Below are positions 23,619 to 33,439 of a stretch of 64,000 nucleotides of DNA, piece by piece. The notes under the pieces are model-generated. The model was not told where the DNA came from and made no database searches. It worked only from the letters and a program-made list of their open reading frames with translations. Each line of letters starts with the position of its first letter. Position 1 is the stretch's first letter. This DNA comes from SHVO01 sp041905795. Lineage in GTDB: Bacteria; Pseudomonadota; Alphaproteobacteria; Rhodospirillales; Rhodospirillaceae. Both the position numbers and the translations under genes were made by a program. Location of the stretch: positions 1 to 64,000 of the forward strand of contig JAYRKL010000005.1 of assembly GCA_041905795.1 (NCBI GenBank), in the 5' to 3' direction.

Positions 23619-26480
23619 ATGCGCCGCACCGGACTTCGTCTCGCCGCCCTGCTGCTTGCGTCCAGTGTGCTGAGCGCACCGGGCTTTGCGGCGGAGGCGC
23701 CCAAACTGGCGGAGAGAGACGGCGTCTGGGCCCAGACCTACAGCGACATCGCCGCCGATCCCGCGGTGCGGTTCGGCCAGATGAAGAACGGCATGCGCTA
23801 TGCCGTGATGCACAACGAAACCCCCAAAGGCCAGGTTTCCATCCGCCTGATCGTGACCACCGGCTCCATCGCCGAGACCGAGGCCCAGCTGGGCCTCGCC
23901 CACTTCCTCGAGCACATGGCCTTCAAGGGCTCCAAGAAGGTGCCCGCCAACGAGACCATCAAGATCCTGCAGCGCCTGGGCTTGTCTTTCGGCGGCGACA
24001 CCAACGCCACCACCAACATGGAATACACCGATTACCGCTACGACCTGCCCAAGGCCGACGCGGAATCCATCGACACCGGCCTGATGCTGACCCGCGAGAC
24101 CGTCTCCGAACTGACCCTCGACCAGGGCGAGATGGACAAGGAGCGCGGCGTGGTGCTGTCGGAGGAACGCGCCCGCGACACGCCGGGCCTGCGGTCCTAT
24201 ATCGCGCAGCTGAAATTCCTCATGCCCGGCCAGCGCATCACCGAACGCCTGCCGATCGGCAGCACCGAGATCCTCAAGAACGCGCCGGTCGGGCAGATCG
24301 CGGCCTATTACCGCGCCCACTACCGGCCCGAGCGCACCACTTTGGTCGTGGTCGGCGACGTCGATGTCGACCAGATCGAAACCAAGATCAAAACCCTGTT
24401 CGAAGGTTGGACCAATCCGACCCCGACGCCCAAAGCGGTGGACCTGGGCACGCCGGCGCCGGGACGCACGTCGGAGGCCCTGATCGCGGTCGAACCCGGC
24501 ACCAGCTTTGAGATCGACCTGGATTGGCTGAGCACTTACGACAATTCCGCCGACACGGCCGCGGCGCGGAGAAAAGACGCGGTGCGCGGCATCGCCATCG
24601 GCATCCTCAACCGCCGCCTGTCGCGCGTCGCCCAGCAGCCCGATCCGCCGTTCCAGCGCGCATCCGCCTCGCGCGGCAACGCCATGCGCTCCGGCGACCT
24701 CGCCGAGTTCTCCATCGCCGCCACGCCGGAGACCTGGGAAAAGGCGCTCATGGCCGCCGAAACCCTGCGCCGCCAGGCGGTGGAGTTCGGCGTTCACCAG
24801 AACGAAGTCGACGAAATCATCGCCGAAGGCCGCACCGGCCGCGAAGCCGCCGTGGCCGGCGCCTCCACCCGCCGTTCGCCGGCGCTGGCCGGCGCCATCG
24901 AGGGAGCGGCCGCCAACAACAACGTCTTCACCAGCCCGGCCCAAAGCCTGGAACTGTTCGACACCGCCCTCAAGGGCCTGACCGCCGCCGAAGTCAGCGC
25001 CAGCCTCAAGGACGTGTTCACCGGCAACGGCCCCTTGATGTTCGTCGCCACGCCCAAGCCGATCGAGGGCGGCGAGGCCGCGGTGATGGCGGCGCTCGCC
25101 CGCGCCCAGGCGGCGCCGATCGCCGCCGCCGTGGCCGAGGCCGACAAGGCCTGGCCCTATACCAATTTCGGCAAGGCGGGGAAGGAAGCGAGCCGCAAGA
25201 CCGTGAACGACCTGGGCGTCACCTTCGTCACCTTCGCCAACGGCGTGAAGCTGACGGTGAAGCCCACCGCTTACAGCAAGGACCAGATCCTGGTGAACGT
25301 GCGCGTCGGCCAGGGCCTCAAGGCCCTGCCGGCGAAGGCGCTGACGCCGCTGTGGGCCCAGGGCAGCTTCATCTCGGGCGGCCTCAAGGACCTCAACCAG
25401 GATGAGATCCGGCGCGTGTTCGCCAGCAAGGTGGCCTCGGCCAGCATGGGCTTCGGTGAAGAGACCGTGGAACTGGGCGGCGCCACCCGCGCCGCCGACC
25501 TTGGCATCCAGATGCAGTTGCTGGCGGCCTATATGACCGAGCCGGGCTACCGCGCCGAAGCGTTCGAGCGCATGCGCACCTCGTATAAGACCCGCCTGGA
25601 GCAGGTCAGCGCCACGCCGGGCAGCGTGCTCGGCCAGAATATCGGCCAGTTGCTGCATGGCGGCGACGCGCGCTGGCATCGCCCCGACAAGGCCGAGGCC
25701 GACACCACCACCCTGGCCCAGCTCCAGGACCTGATCCAGCAACAGCTCGCCAAGGGGCCGATCGAAGTGGTGGTCGCGGGCGACGTGACCGTGGACCAGG
25801 CGGTGGCGGCAGTGGCCGGCACCTTCGGCGCCCTGCCCGCCCGCGCCAAGCCGCCGGCGGTGCCCGCCGCCTCGCTGGCGGTGAAATTCCCCGGCGCCGC
25901 GGAGTCACCGGCGCCGCTGACTCACACCGGACGCCCGGACCAGGCCATGGCCATGATCGCCTGGCGCACCGACGATTTCTTCAAGGATCCGCAACGCGCC
26001 CGCGCCACGCGCATCCTCGAGCAGATCATGAGTATCCGCCTGACCGAACAGTTCCGCATCGCCGAGGGCAACACCTATTCCGCCAGCACCGGCTTCGAGG
26101 CCTCGGAGACCTTCCCCGGATACGGTTATCTGTCGGGCCGGGTGGAGACGCCGCCGGCCAAGATCGAGCGGTTCTTCGCCGAAGCCCAGAAGATCGCCGA
26201 CGACATCCGCAAGAACGGCGTCTCCAACGACGAGTTGGAGCGGGCGCGCAAGCCGCGGGTCGAAGCTTTGACCCGCGCCAAGGAGACCAACGGCTATTGG
26301 GTGGGCCTGCTGGGCGGGGCCCAGGAAGATCCGCGCAAGCTGGACGCCATCCGCGAGAGCATCTCGGGCCTGGAGAAAGTCACCGCCGCCGACGTCAAGA
26401 AATCGGCCGAGATGTACCTGACCGAGGATCGCGCCTGGAAACTGCGGGTACTGCCCGAGAAAACCACCACCGGAAATTAG
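23619..26480 (+). CDS. M16 family zinc metallopeptidase, exported
   Basis: From ATG 23619 (CGAAAGG upstream; a Sec signal follows, so the longer in-frame start at 23493 is rejected) the protein has 953 residues. The zinc site HFLEH (95-99) fits the inverted HxxEH motif, with the distal Glu in a MDKERGVVLSEE-type segment about 75 residues later. Two M16 repeats are present: the catalytic N-terminal half and a second half (from about residue 520) without HxxEH, as in pitrilysin and bacterial insulinase-like enzymes. It probably degrades peptides in the periplasm. Its stop overlaps the convergent MFS gene by 3 bp. Confidence 0.9.
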   Translation: MRRTGLRLAALLLASSVLSAPGFAAEAPKLAERDGVWAQTYSDIAADPAVRFGQMKNGMRYAVMHNETPKGQVSIRLIVTTGSIAETEAQLGLAHFLEHMAFKGSKKVPANETIKILQRLGLSFGGDTNATTNMEYTDYRYDLPKADAESIDTGLMLTRETVSELTLDQGEMDKERGVVLSEERARDTPGLRSYIAQLKFLMPGQRITERLPIGSTEILKNAPVGQIAAYYRAHYRPERTTLVVVGDVDVDQIETKIKTLFEGWTNPTPTPKAVDLGTPAPGRTSEALIAVEPGTSFEIDLDWLSTYDNSADTAAARRKDAVRGIAIGILNRRLSRVAQQPDPPFQRASASRGNAMRSGDLAEFSIAATPETWEKALMAAETLRRQAVEFGVHQNEVDEIIAEGRTGREAAVAGASTRRSPALAGAIEGAAANNNVFTSPAQSLELFDTALKGLTAAEVSASLKDVFTGNGPLMFVATPKPIEGGEAAVMAALARAQAAPIAAAVAEADKAWPYTNFGKAGKEASRKTVNDLGVTFVTFANGVKLTVKPTAYSKDQILVNVRVGQGLKALPAKALTPLWAQGSFISGGLKDLNQDEIRRVFASKVASASMGFGEETVELGGATRAADLGIQMQLLAAYMTEPGYRAEAFERMRTSYKTRLEQVSATPGSVLGQNIGQLLHGGDARWHRPDKAEADTTTLAQLQDLIQQQLAKGPIEVVVAGDVTVDQAVAAVAGTFGALPARAKPPAVPAASLAVKFPGAAESPAPLTHTGRPDQAMAMIAWRTDDFFKDPQRARATRILEQIMSIRLTEQFRIAEGNTYSASTGFEASETFPGYGYLSGRVETPPAKIERFFAEAQKIADDIRKNGVSNDELERARKPRVEALTRAKETNGYWVGLLGGAQEDPRKLDAIRESISGLEKVTAADVKKSAEMYLTEDRAWKLRVLPEKTTTGN

Positions 26481-27637
26481 TCGCGGCCGAACCGCACCTG
26501 CAATATCACGCCCGCGGCCAGGACGATGACGCCCAGCACCGCCGACAGCACCAGCGCCGCGGTTTCGCCGAGGCGCGCGATCACCGCGGCATAGATCACC
26601 GGCGCGGCGGCGGCGAGGAAAAAACCCGGCGCCGCCAGCCGCCCGACCCGCGTTCCATAACTCCGGGGATCGAACAGCACCAGGGGCATCGCGCCGCGGG
26701 TGATGGTCGAGAGCCCGTTGCCGGCGCCATAGACGAAGGCGAACACCAGCGCCGCCGCCAGACTCCGGCCCGCGAATGCCGCCGCGATGAACGACACCGG
26801 CAGCAGCGCGCTGGCGAAGACGTTGAGTTTGAGGGGATCCGTACGCGTGCCCGAGACCACCTCGCCGAGGCGCGCCACCGATTGTCCGATGCCGCGCACC
26901 GTCGCGATCCAGACCGCGGTTGACGCCGCCACGCCCAAGCCCATCAGGATCGCCACCATATGCGAGGACATGGCGGCGCTGAGGAACGTGACCAGGGTGA
27001 CCGTGACCGCGTAGAGCACGGCGGCCAACCCCTCGCCCGCCCGCGCCGGCGGCGCATCCGTGGAGCGGGCCGGCGGAGGTTCATAGCGGCCCGTGGGCAG
27101 CATGAGGTAGAGCGGGATGTTGAAGAGGCCGATGCCGCCGTAGACCGCCACCGCCGTCCGCCAGCCAAAAGCATCCGCCAGGAAATGCCCCACCGGCCAG
27201 AACACGGTCAGCGCCAGGCCGCCGAGCAAGGTGATCTGGGAGATGGCGCCGCGCGCGCCGGGGCCGGCGATCCTGGCGAGCGCCGCGAAGGCGGCTTCAT
27301 ACAACGTCATGCGCATGGCGACGCCGAGCACGATCCAGGCGGCGTAATAGGCGGCGACGGTTGTCGCCGCCGCGAGGCCCAGGCAAGCGGCGGCGCCGAC
27401 GCAGGCGCCCGCAACCATGACCACGCGCCCGCCGCGCTGATCGACCGCGGCGCCCACCGGCGCCGACACCAGGCCCATGGTCACCAGCGCCGCGGAGAAG
27501 CCGCCGTAGACGATCTCCGGCGCCCAGCCGAGATCGGCCGTGATGATTTCACCCAACGCACCGATGAGATAGTAGCTCGTGCCCCAGGCGATGAGTTGCG
27601 ACAGGCCGAGACAGAAGACTGACGTGCGGGTGATCAA
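26477..27637 (-). CDS. MFS transporter
   Basis: A 386-residue major facilitator protein with about 12 hydrophobic helices. The loop between helices 2 and 3 carries GAAVDQRGGRVVMVAG, the usual MFS motif A region. Substrate unknown. It lies 11 bp downstream of a second MFS gene and is the last member of the hydratase-MFS-MFS operon, so it probably moves a related organic acid or its product. It converges with the M16 protease gene. Confidence 0.85.
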   Translation of the reverse strand: MITRTSVFCLGLSQLIAWGTSYYLIGALGEIITADLGWAPEIVYGGFSAALVTMGLVSAPVGAAVDQRGGRVVMVAGACVGAAACLGLAAATTVAAYYAAWIVLGVAMRMTLYEAAFAALARIAGPGARGAISQITLLGGLALTVFWPVGHFLADAFGWRTAVAVYGGIGLFNIPLYLMLPTGRYEPPPARSTDAPPARAGEGLAAVLYAVTVTLVTFLSAAMSSHMVAILMGLGVAASTAVWIATVRGIGQSVARLGEVVSGTRTDPLKLNVFASALLPVSFIAAAFAGRSLAAALVFAFVYGAGNGLSTITRGAMPLVLFDPRSYGTRVGRLAAPGFFLAAAAPVIYAAVIARLGETAALVLSAVLGVIVLAAGVILQVRFGRD

Positions 27638-27648
27638 GCGGCTATCCG

Positions 27649-28956
27649 TTACCCCCGCTCCGGCGCGGTACGGCCGGGTTCGGTTTTGCCGTCATGGCCC
27701 ATGACGACGGCCAGCACGCCGGAGAGCAGCGCGAAGCCGCCCATGGCGGCGAGGCCCGGCGCATAGCTGCCGGTCATGTCCTTGAGCACGCCGACGATCA
27801 CCGGCCCGACGTAACCGCCGATGTTGCCGAGGGCGTTCACCAAGGCGATCCCGGCGGCGGCGGTGGCCGAACCCATGACCGCGGTCGGCAAGGTCCAGAA
27901 CTGCGGCAACGCCGCGTAAACCGCGATCGCCGCCAACGCCAGCGCCAGGAACGCCGCCACCGGCGCGTGGATCAAATAGCCGCTGGCGCCCAGGAATATC
28001 CCGCCCAGCATGATGGGCGCGGCCACATGCCACTTGCGCTCGCCGGTACGGTCGGAGTGCTCGCCCCACAGATACATGGCGCCCGTGGCGATCAGGTACG
28101 GGATGGCGGTGAGCAGACCGACCTGCATGTTGGTGAGGCCGCCCAGGCTCTTCACGATCTGCGGCAGCCAGAGCGACAATCCGTAGAGGCAGATGGTCAT
28201 GCCGAAGTACATCAGGCCGAACAGGTAGAACCTGGGATTCAAGAGAATCGCGGACAGGCGCGTGGGCAGCGCGGCGTCGCGCTGGGCATGCTCGGCCTTC
28301 AAGGTGCCGACCAGCCAGCCGCGTTCCTCGTCCGTCAGCCATGCGGCTTTCTCGGGCGTATCGGTCAGCACCTTGAGCACAAGCAGACCAAGGGCGCTGG
28401 CCGGCAGGCCCTGGAGGACGAACAGCCACTGCCAGCCTTGCAGTCCCAGGCCCGACACGCCCAGGAGCGCGGTGGATACCGGCGCCCCCAGAACGCTCGA
28501 CATGGGGATGGCGAGCATGAACACCGCCGTGATCTTGGCGCGCCGGCGCACCGGAAACCAGGTGGTGAGATAGAGGATCATGGCCGGAAAGAATCCGGCC
28601 TCGGCCACACCCAGCACGAACCGCAGCACATAGAAGCTGACCGGGCCGGAGACGAACGCCATCGCCGCCGACACCAGGCCCCAGATCGCCATGATCCAGG
28701 TGATCCACACCCGCGTGCCGACGCGTTGCAGCGCGAGGTTGCTGGGCACCTGGAACAGCACGTAACCCAGGAACAGGACACCGGCCCCGGTGCTGTAAAC
28801 CGTTGCCGAGAACGCGAGGTCCTGGTTCATGGTTAGCGCCGCGAAACCGACGTTCACCCGGTCGAGATAGTTGGCGAAATAGAGCAGCGCCATGAACGGC
28901 ACCAGCCGCGCCGTCACCTTGCGCAAGGTCCTGGCGCCGAGGTCAGTCTCCGTCAT
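27649..28956 (-). CDS. MFS transporter, anion:cation symporter (ACS) family
   Basis: From ATG 28956 (preceded by GGGAGGGGG; this start gives 435 residues and removes an unsupported upstream extension) the protein has 12 predicted helices. The first, ending FANYLDRVNVGFA, matches the ACS family (phthalate, tartrate, glucarate and hydroxyphenylacetate permeases). It would import an organic anion with protons. It lies 29 bp after the hydratase gene and 11 bp before the other MFS gene, which suggests uptake of an aromatic-ring cleavage product or similar dicarboxylate. Confidence 0.88.
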   Translation of the reverse strand: MTETDLGARTLRKVTARLVPFMALLYFANYLDRVNVGFAALTMNQDLAFSATVYSTGAGVLFLGYVLFQVPSNLALQRVGTRVWITWIMAIWGLVSAAMAFVSGPVSFYVLRFVLGVAEAGFFPAMILYLTTWFPVRRRAKITAVFMLAIPMSSVLGAPVSTALLGVSGLGLQGWQWLFVLQGLPASALGLLVLKVLTDTPEKAAWLTDEERGWLVGTLKAEHAQRDAALPTRLSAILLNPRFYLFGLMYFGMTICLYGLSLWLPQIVKSLGGLTNMQVGLLTAIPYLIATGAMYLWGEHSDRTGERKWHVAAPIMLGGIFLGASGYLIHAPVAAFLALALAAIAVYAALPQFWTLPTAVMGSATAAAGIALVNALGNIGGYVGPVIVGVLKDMTGSYAPGLAAMGGFALLSGVLAVVMGHDGKTEPGRTAPERG

Positions 28957-28985
28957 TCCCCCTCCCAGGGTTCCACTAAAAGGTT

Positions 28986-29795
28986 TTAGCGGTCGGAATA
29001 GGTCAGAGTCACCGGCCCGAGGCGTTCGATTTCCACATCCACCACGTCGCCCGGTTCCAGCCAATGGGTCTGGATCAGGCTGCCCAAGGACACCAATGTG
29101 CCGCGCGGCAACGACACGCCGCGGCGGGCGCAGTGGTTGGCCAGCCACGCCAGCGCTTCCATGGGATTACCCAGGATGTCGGCGCCGCGGCCCCGGCCCA
29201 CTTCCCGCCCGTTGACCCGGGCGACACCCGCCAAGGCGCTCAGGTCGGCCGCCAGGGTCGCCGTATTCCAATTGGTCTGGCGCCGGCCGAGCACCAGGCC
29301 GGCGTGGAAGAAGTCATCGGCGATCAAGGTGCCGGCATCCAGCGAGCGCCAGTGCACGTAACGGTCGTCCACCACCTCGATGGCCGTGAACACGCCGCCC
29401 ACCGCCGCCGCCGCCTTGGCCGCGTCGAACGGCGCCGCGCCCGGTTCCAGGGCGTTCCACAGTTCCACCGCCAGTTCGCATTCGATTCCGGGGCGCACAT
29501 AGGCGTTGGACGCCAGGATGGCGCCGGACCGCAACAGGCCCCGCGCCAGGATGTTGCCGGCACAAGGGTGGTCGATGTTCAGGTACTGCTGCATGACCTG
29601 GGTGGTGCAGCCGATCTTGTATCCCACCAGGCGCCCGTGGCCGGCGGCGATCATCTGGTCGCGCACCAGGTCCTGGAGTTCATAGGCCACGGCTTCGGAC
29701 CGGGGCTGCAGCCCCGACGGCAGGCCGGCGAATGGGGTGAGCGACAGCCGCGCCTCAAGGATGCGCCGCGCGGCTTCTTCAAGCTGGGGGGTCAT
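28986..29795 (-). CDS. 2-keto-4-pentenoate hydratase-family enzyme (MhpD-like)
   Basis: A 269-residue enzyme of the 2-hydroxypentadienoate hydratase / 4-oxalocrotonate decarboxylase group within the fumarylacetoacetase fold. Family features include GYKIGCTT (about 58-65), the acidic metal-binding segment GIECELAVEL and FTAIEVVDDR. Such enzymes add water to 2-oxopent-4-enoates in meta-cleavage pathways. No ring-cleavage dioxygenase, hydrolase or aldolase of that pathway is in the window, so the exact substrate is open. First gene of a three-gene unit with two MFS transporters. Confidence 0.85.
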   Translation of the reverse strand: MTPQLEEAARRILEARLSLTPFAGLPSGLQPRSEAVAYELQDLVRDQMIAAGHGRLVGYKIGCTTQVMQQYLNIDHPCAGNILARGLLRSGAILASNAYVRPGIECELAVELWNALEPGAAPFDAAKAAAAVGGVFTAIEVVDDRYVHWRSLDAGTLIADDFFHAGLVLGRRQTNWNTATLAADLSALAGVARVNGREVGRGRGADILGNPMEALAWLANHCARRGVSLPRGTLVSLGSLIQTHWLEPGDVVDVEIERLGPVTLTYSDR

Positions 29796-29840
29796 GACGG
29801 CAAACTAGCTAAGGACAGCGGCTTTCGCCACCAGTAACGG

Positions 29841-29872
29841 CCTCCACCGCACGTTGAGACGCGCGGTGGAGG
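29841..29872 (-). terminator. hairpin after the amidase 2 gene
   Basis: CCTCCACCGC (29841-29850) pairs with GCGGTGGAGG (29863-29872) across 12 bases, about a dozen bases beyond the amidase 2 stop codon on the minus strand. It lacks a T run, so termination is likely but not of the canonical type. Confidence 0.5.
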
Positions 29873-29884
29873 CGGTATTCCACG

Positions 29885-31588
29885 TTACGGCGCCGCCTTG
29901 GGCGGAACCCGCTTTTTGGTGGCCTGCTCGAAGGCATAGCCGATGCCGAGCAGTTTCGGCTCGCCACACAGAGGCCCGAGGAAGCTGACGCCGAACGGGC
30001 GATTCTTCTCGGTGCCGGGGGTGGAGCCCGCGCCGTTGCCGGGGTTTGCGGTCATGCCGAAGGGAACCGTCAGGCCGGGGTAACCGGTGCGCGAGGCAAA
30101 CTCCGCCGCCGAACTGGCGGGGAACATCATGACGTCGAGCTTGTTGGCCTCCATCACCGCGTCGATGCCATTGGTGCGGCTGAGCTTGAGGCCGAGGGCG
30201 CGGTCGGAGTCATAGCGCGCCTTGTCCTTATCGATGTCGATCTTGTCGGACTCGTCGAGGCGCGACTGGTTGTACTTGATAGCGCCGGCATCGCGGTGGG
30301 CCAGGTTCCATTCGCGCAATTCCGTGAGCGACTTGAACGGCGCCTTGTCGCCCAGGGTGGCTAGCCACAGATTGAAGTCGCGCTTCATCCCGTAGTTGAA
30401 GACGATCGAGCAGTTGGCGTCGACCCCGTTGCTGAAGTTCTGGCACATCGGCCGCAGGGCGTAGTTCTCCTTGGGATCCTGGGTGGTGAGGCTCGGGATA
30501 TCCGAGGGATCGACCACCTCCGCCCCTGCCGCTTTCAGCGCGGCGACGGCTTCGGCCATCGAGGCGGCCTCTTCCGGATTGAGGCCGCGCCGGAGCGCGG
30601 CGCCGCCGGGCGGCTGCAGCGGCTCATAGATCCCGGCCCTGGGAATCCCGATGCGCGCGCCCTTGAGCGCATCGGCCTTCAGAAACACGGTGTAGTCATT
30701 GTTCTCCGGCGGCTTGCAGACGCTGGTGGCGGCGTCGTTGGGGTCCGGCTGCTTGCCTTCCATGGCGCCCAGCATGATCGCCACGTCCGAGACGTACTTG
30801 CCCATCGGCCCCGACGTATCCTGGTCTAGGGTCACCGGGATGATGCCGTAGCGGCTGACGCGGCCGGTGGACGGGCGCAGACCGGCGAGCATATTGGCGT
30901 TGGACGGGCTCATGACCGAACCGCCGGTATCGGTGCCGACATTGGCGGCCCACATATTAGCGGCCACGCCGATGCCCGAGCTGGAGCCGCCGGTGTTGAG
31001 CACCGGCTCGCCGTTGTCCTTGAAGCGCGGATCGTAAGGATTGACGCTCTGGCCGCGGATGGCGTTGTAGCCGGACTCCATCTGGGTCGGCGGACCGGCC
31101 ATCCAGTTGGCCAGTTCGGTCAATGTCGACTTGGCGATGATGACCGCGCCGGCATCCTTGAGGTTCTTGACCAGGGTGGCGTCGTAGGGCGGCACGAAGT
31201 CGCGGAACGCCAGGGACCCGCCGGTGGTCGGCATGTCGACGGCGGTGAGGATGTTGTCCTTGATGGCCACGGGGATGCCGTGGAGCGGCCCGCGCACATG
31301 GCCGCCGGCGCGCTCCTTATCCAGCGCGTCGGCTTCGGCGAGGGCATTGGGATTCACCACCACCGTCGCCCGCAGCCGGTTCTCATACATGCCGATGCGG
31401 GCGAGATACTGGTTCACCAGATCGTGCGAGGACGTGCGGCCGTCCTTCATGGCGGCCTGCATCTCGGGGATGCTCTTCTCCACCACGCTGAACGGCGCTT
31501 TCGCCTCGCTTTTGGGCGCGGGCCTGTCGCAGGCCGCCACCAACGGCACCAGCGCCGTCGCCAGCAGCATCCCTCTGAACTTTGTCAT
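29885..31588 (-). CDS. amidase-signature lipoprotein (amidase 2)
   Basis: A 567-residue amidase-signature enzyme exported as a lipoprotein: the signal ends LVAAC with Cys20, followed by Asp, which in E. coli is an inner-membrane retention signal. The catalytic triad segments are visible as AIKDNIL, GGSSSGIG and TDTGGSVMSP. The long C-terminal half contains a segment with four Cys (CKPPEN, PMCQNF, NCSIVF, GPLCGEP). It belongs to the family of secreted amidases that act on small amides or peptides; substrate unknown. It lies downstream of amidase 3 on the same strand, separated by a 145-bp palindromic intergenic region. Confidence 0.88.
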   Translation of the reverse strand: MTKFRGMLLATALVPLVAACDRPAPKSEAKAPFSVVEKSIPEMQAAMKDGRTSSHDLVNQYLARIGMYENRLRATVVVNPNALAEADALDKERAGGHVRGPLHGIPVAIKDNILTAVDMPTTGGSLAFRDFVPPYDATLVKNLKDAGAVIIAKSTLTELANWMAGPPTQMESGYNAIRGQSVNPYDPRFKDNGEPVLNTGGSSSGIGVAANMWAANVGTDTGGSVMSPSNANMLAGLRPSTGRVSRYGIIPVTLDQDTSGPMGKYVSDVAIMLGAMEGKQPDPNDAATSVCKPPENNDYTVFLKADALKGARIGIPRAGIYEPLQPPGGAALRRGLNPEEAASMAEAVAALKAAGAEVVDPSDIPSLTTQDPKENYALRPMCQNFSNGVDANCSIVFNYGMKRDFNLWLATLGDKAPFKSLTELREWNLAHRDAGAIKYNQSRLDESDKIDIDKDKARYDSDRALGLKLSRTNGIDAVMEANKLDVMMFPASSAAEFASRTGYPGLTVPFGMTANPGNGAGSTPGTEKNRPFGVSFLGPLCGEPKLLGIGYAFEQATKKRVPPKAAP

Positions 31589-31613
31589 CGCCGGTTCCTC
31601 CCTTTTTGGTTCT

Positions 31614-31716
31614 AGAGCATTTTCCGATGAAGTGGATGCCGGTTCATCGCAGAAAATGCGACCAAACCAAAAAGATTAGAGCATGATCGCGATTCAATAT
31701 GACTCGATCATGCTCT
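31614..31716. repeat. composite palindromic intergenic repeat (two hairpins)
   Basis: The first hairpin starts GCATTTTCCGATGAA and closes with TTCATCG...AAAATGC (to about 31660). The second is a perfect 12-bp dyad, AGAGCATGATCG (31678-31689) and CGATCATGCTCT (31705-31716). This arrangement resembles an intergenic repeat I recall from many alphaproteobacterial genomes. It fills the gap between amidase 3 and amidase 2 and could end or process the transcript. Confidence 0.7.
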
Positions 31717-31733
31717 TGATCCCGGCGTTGCGT

Positions 31734-33356
31734 TTATTCAGCGCCGGGGACGTTGACCTTGGCATCCTTGAGCGCCGGTGTGTTGACCGGACGGCGGCGG
31801 GCATGAGTGGTCTGCTCAAAGCTGTAGCCCAGCGCCAGCAACTTGGCCTCGCTGAAGGCGGGGCCGATGAACGAAATCCCTACCGGCAGGTTCTCGCCGG
31901 TAAAACCAGCCGGCACGATCAGGTCGGGAAAGCCGGTGAGATTGGCGAGGTTGGTGCCGCCGCCGGTGCCGGGAGGCGCCGCGGGCGCCACAATCGGCGC
32001 GGTCCGCCGGGACGCTGTTGGATAGATAATCGCGTCGACCTTGGCTTCGGCGATCACGCCTTCCACGCCCTGGCGCGCCATGGGCAGACCATGATCGATG
32101 ACCGCCCGATACTTGACGTCCTGCAACGTCCCGCTCTCCAGTTCGCGCTTGAAGAGAAGCCAGCGCACCGTATTGGGGCCGGCGCCGTCGGCGCGGGTGC
32201 TCTGCAGCTGGTTGGTGCGGTCGATCATCTCGGCCAGGGACTTGGGATATTTCGGACCGAGGGTTTTCAGGTAATCACCGATCTGCGCCGAGAATTCCGG
32301 GAAGCGCACGGCGTCGTAGAGATCCTGCCGGACGGACAACAGCCACTTGGGGTAGCGCACGTCGACGACAGTGGCGCCCGCCTTCTTCATATTGACGATG
32401 GCGGCTTCCACCACCCAATCCACGTCGGCGTCGTCGCCCATGAAATCGCGGGCGATGCCGATGCGCGCACCCTTGAGCGCGGTCGGGTTGAGGGTCTTGG
32501 TGTAGTCCTTCTCGGTCTTGCCGGCGCTTTTCTTGGTGGCGGCGTCGGTGGCGTCTTCGCCCACCATCACATTCAGCATCACCGCCACGTCCGAGACATT
32601 GCGCGTCAGCGGACCACCGGTGTCGTAAGTCAGCGCCAGCGGAATAATGCCCGAACGCGACAGCAAACCATGGGTGGGCTTGAGGCCGACCACGCCGTTC
32701 GAGGTGGACGGCCCGCGGATCGAGCCGCCGGTGTCGGTGCCCATGCCCAGCGGCGCATACCCGGCGGCAATCGACACACCCGTGCCGCCCGAGGACCCGG
32801 ACGGTGTGCGGGTCAGATCATGGGGATTGAGCGACTGGCCGCCGAGAGAGCTTTTGGCCGCGCCCGAGGCGAATTCGGACATATTCACCTTGGCCAGGAT
32901 GATGGCGCCGGCATCGCGCAGTTTCTTGACCAGGAACGCATCCTTGGGCGGGATCGAACCTTCCAGCACCAGGGAGCCGCCGGTGGTCGGCATGTCGGCG
33001 GTGTCGTAGTTGTCCTTCAGCACCACCGGGATGCCGTGGAGACCGGAGCGCACCTTGCCGGCCTTGCGCTCGGCATCGAGGGCGCGCGCCTGCTCGAGGG
33101 CTTTGGCGTTCAGCTGCATCACCGCATGCAGCTTGGGCCCCTGGCCGTCGTAGGCCTGGATGCGCGCGAGGCACAGCTCGACCAGCTTTTCGGAGGTCAG
33201 CGCGCCGGAAGCCATGGCGGCTTCCAGTTCCTGCACCGTGGCGTCGTCGAACTCGACGTTGCGGGCCGCGGCGGTGCCGGCCATGAGCATGGCCCCCAGG
33301 GCGATCCCGACCGCGAGACGGCGGTGGAAACCGGAAACGTACTTCAGATTGCGCAT
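31734..33356 (-). CDS. amidase-signature exported enzyme (amidase 3)
   Basis: From ATG 33356 (GGGGGAAATCAC upstream; the longer reading from 33416 is not supported) the protein has 540 residues with a Sec signal (about 1-31, ending TAAARN). The triad regions VVLKDNYD, GSSGGTG and DTGGSIRGPS are present, so it should be an active periplasmic amidase. It resembles amidase 2 in architecture, including the shared C-terminal SFIGPAFSEAKLLALGYSFEQ-like ending, and the two are probably old tandem paralogues. Substrate unknown. Confidence 0.88.
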   Translation of the reverse strand: MRNLKYVSGFHRRLAVGIALGAMLMAGTAAARNVEFDDATVQELEAAMASGALTSEKLVELCLARIQAYDGQGPKLHAVMQLNAKALEQARALDAERKAGKVRSGLHGIPVVLKDNYDTADMPTTGGSLVLEGSIPPKDAFLVKKLRDAGAIILAKVNMSEFASGAAKSSLGGQSLNPHDLTRTPSGSSGGTGVSIAAGYAPLGMGTDTGGSIRGPSTSNGVVGLKPTHGLLSRSGIIPLALTYDTGGPLTRNVSDVAVMLNVMVGEDATDAATKKSAGKTEKDYTKTLNPTALKGARIGIARDFMGDDADVDWVVEAAIVNMKKAGATVVDVRYPKWLLSVRQDLYDAVRFPEFSAQIGDYLKTLGPKYPKSLAEMIDRTNQLQSTRADGAGPNTVRWLLFKRELESGTLQDVKYRAVIDHGLPMARQGVEGVIAEAKVDAIIYPTASRRTAPIVAPAAPPGTGGGTNLANLTGFPDLIVPAGFTGENLPVGISFIGPAFSEAKLLALGYSFEQTTHARRRPVNTPALKDAKVNVPGAE

Positions 33357-33439
33357 GTGATTTCCCCCGAAACCGGATATTGCCGCAGTGCAGCACACTT
33401 TTGCGGACCGGAGCAATACAGGACGTGGCGGCCCTCGTT

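Noticed and set aside
23511..25742. A 743-codon minus-strand frame over the M16 protease
   Set aside because: Antisense shadow; the opposite strand has the HxxEH zinc site and a signal peptide.
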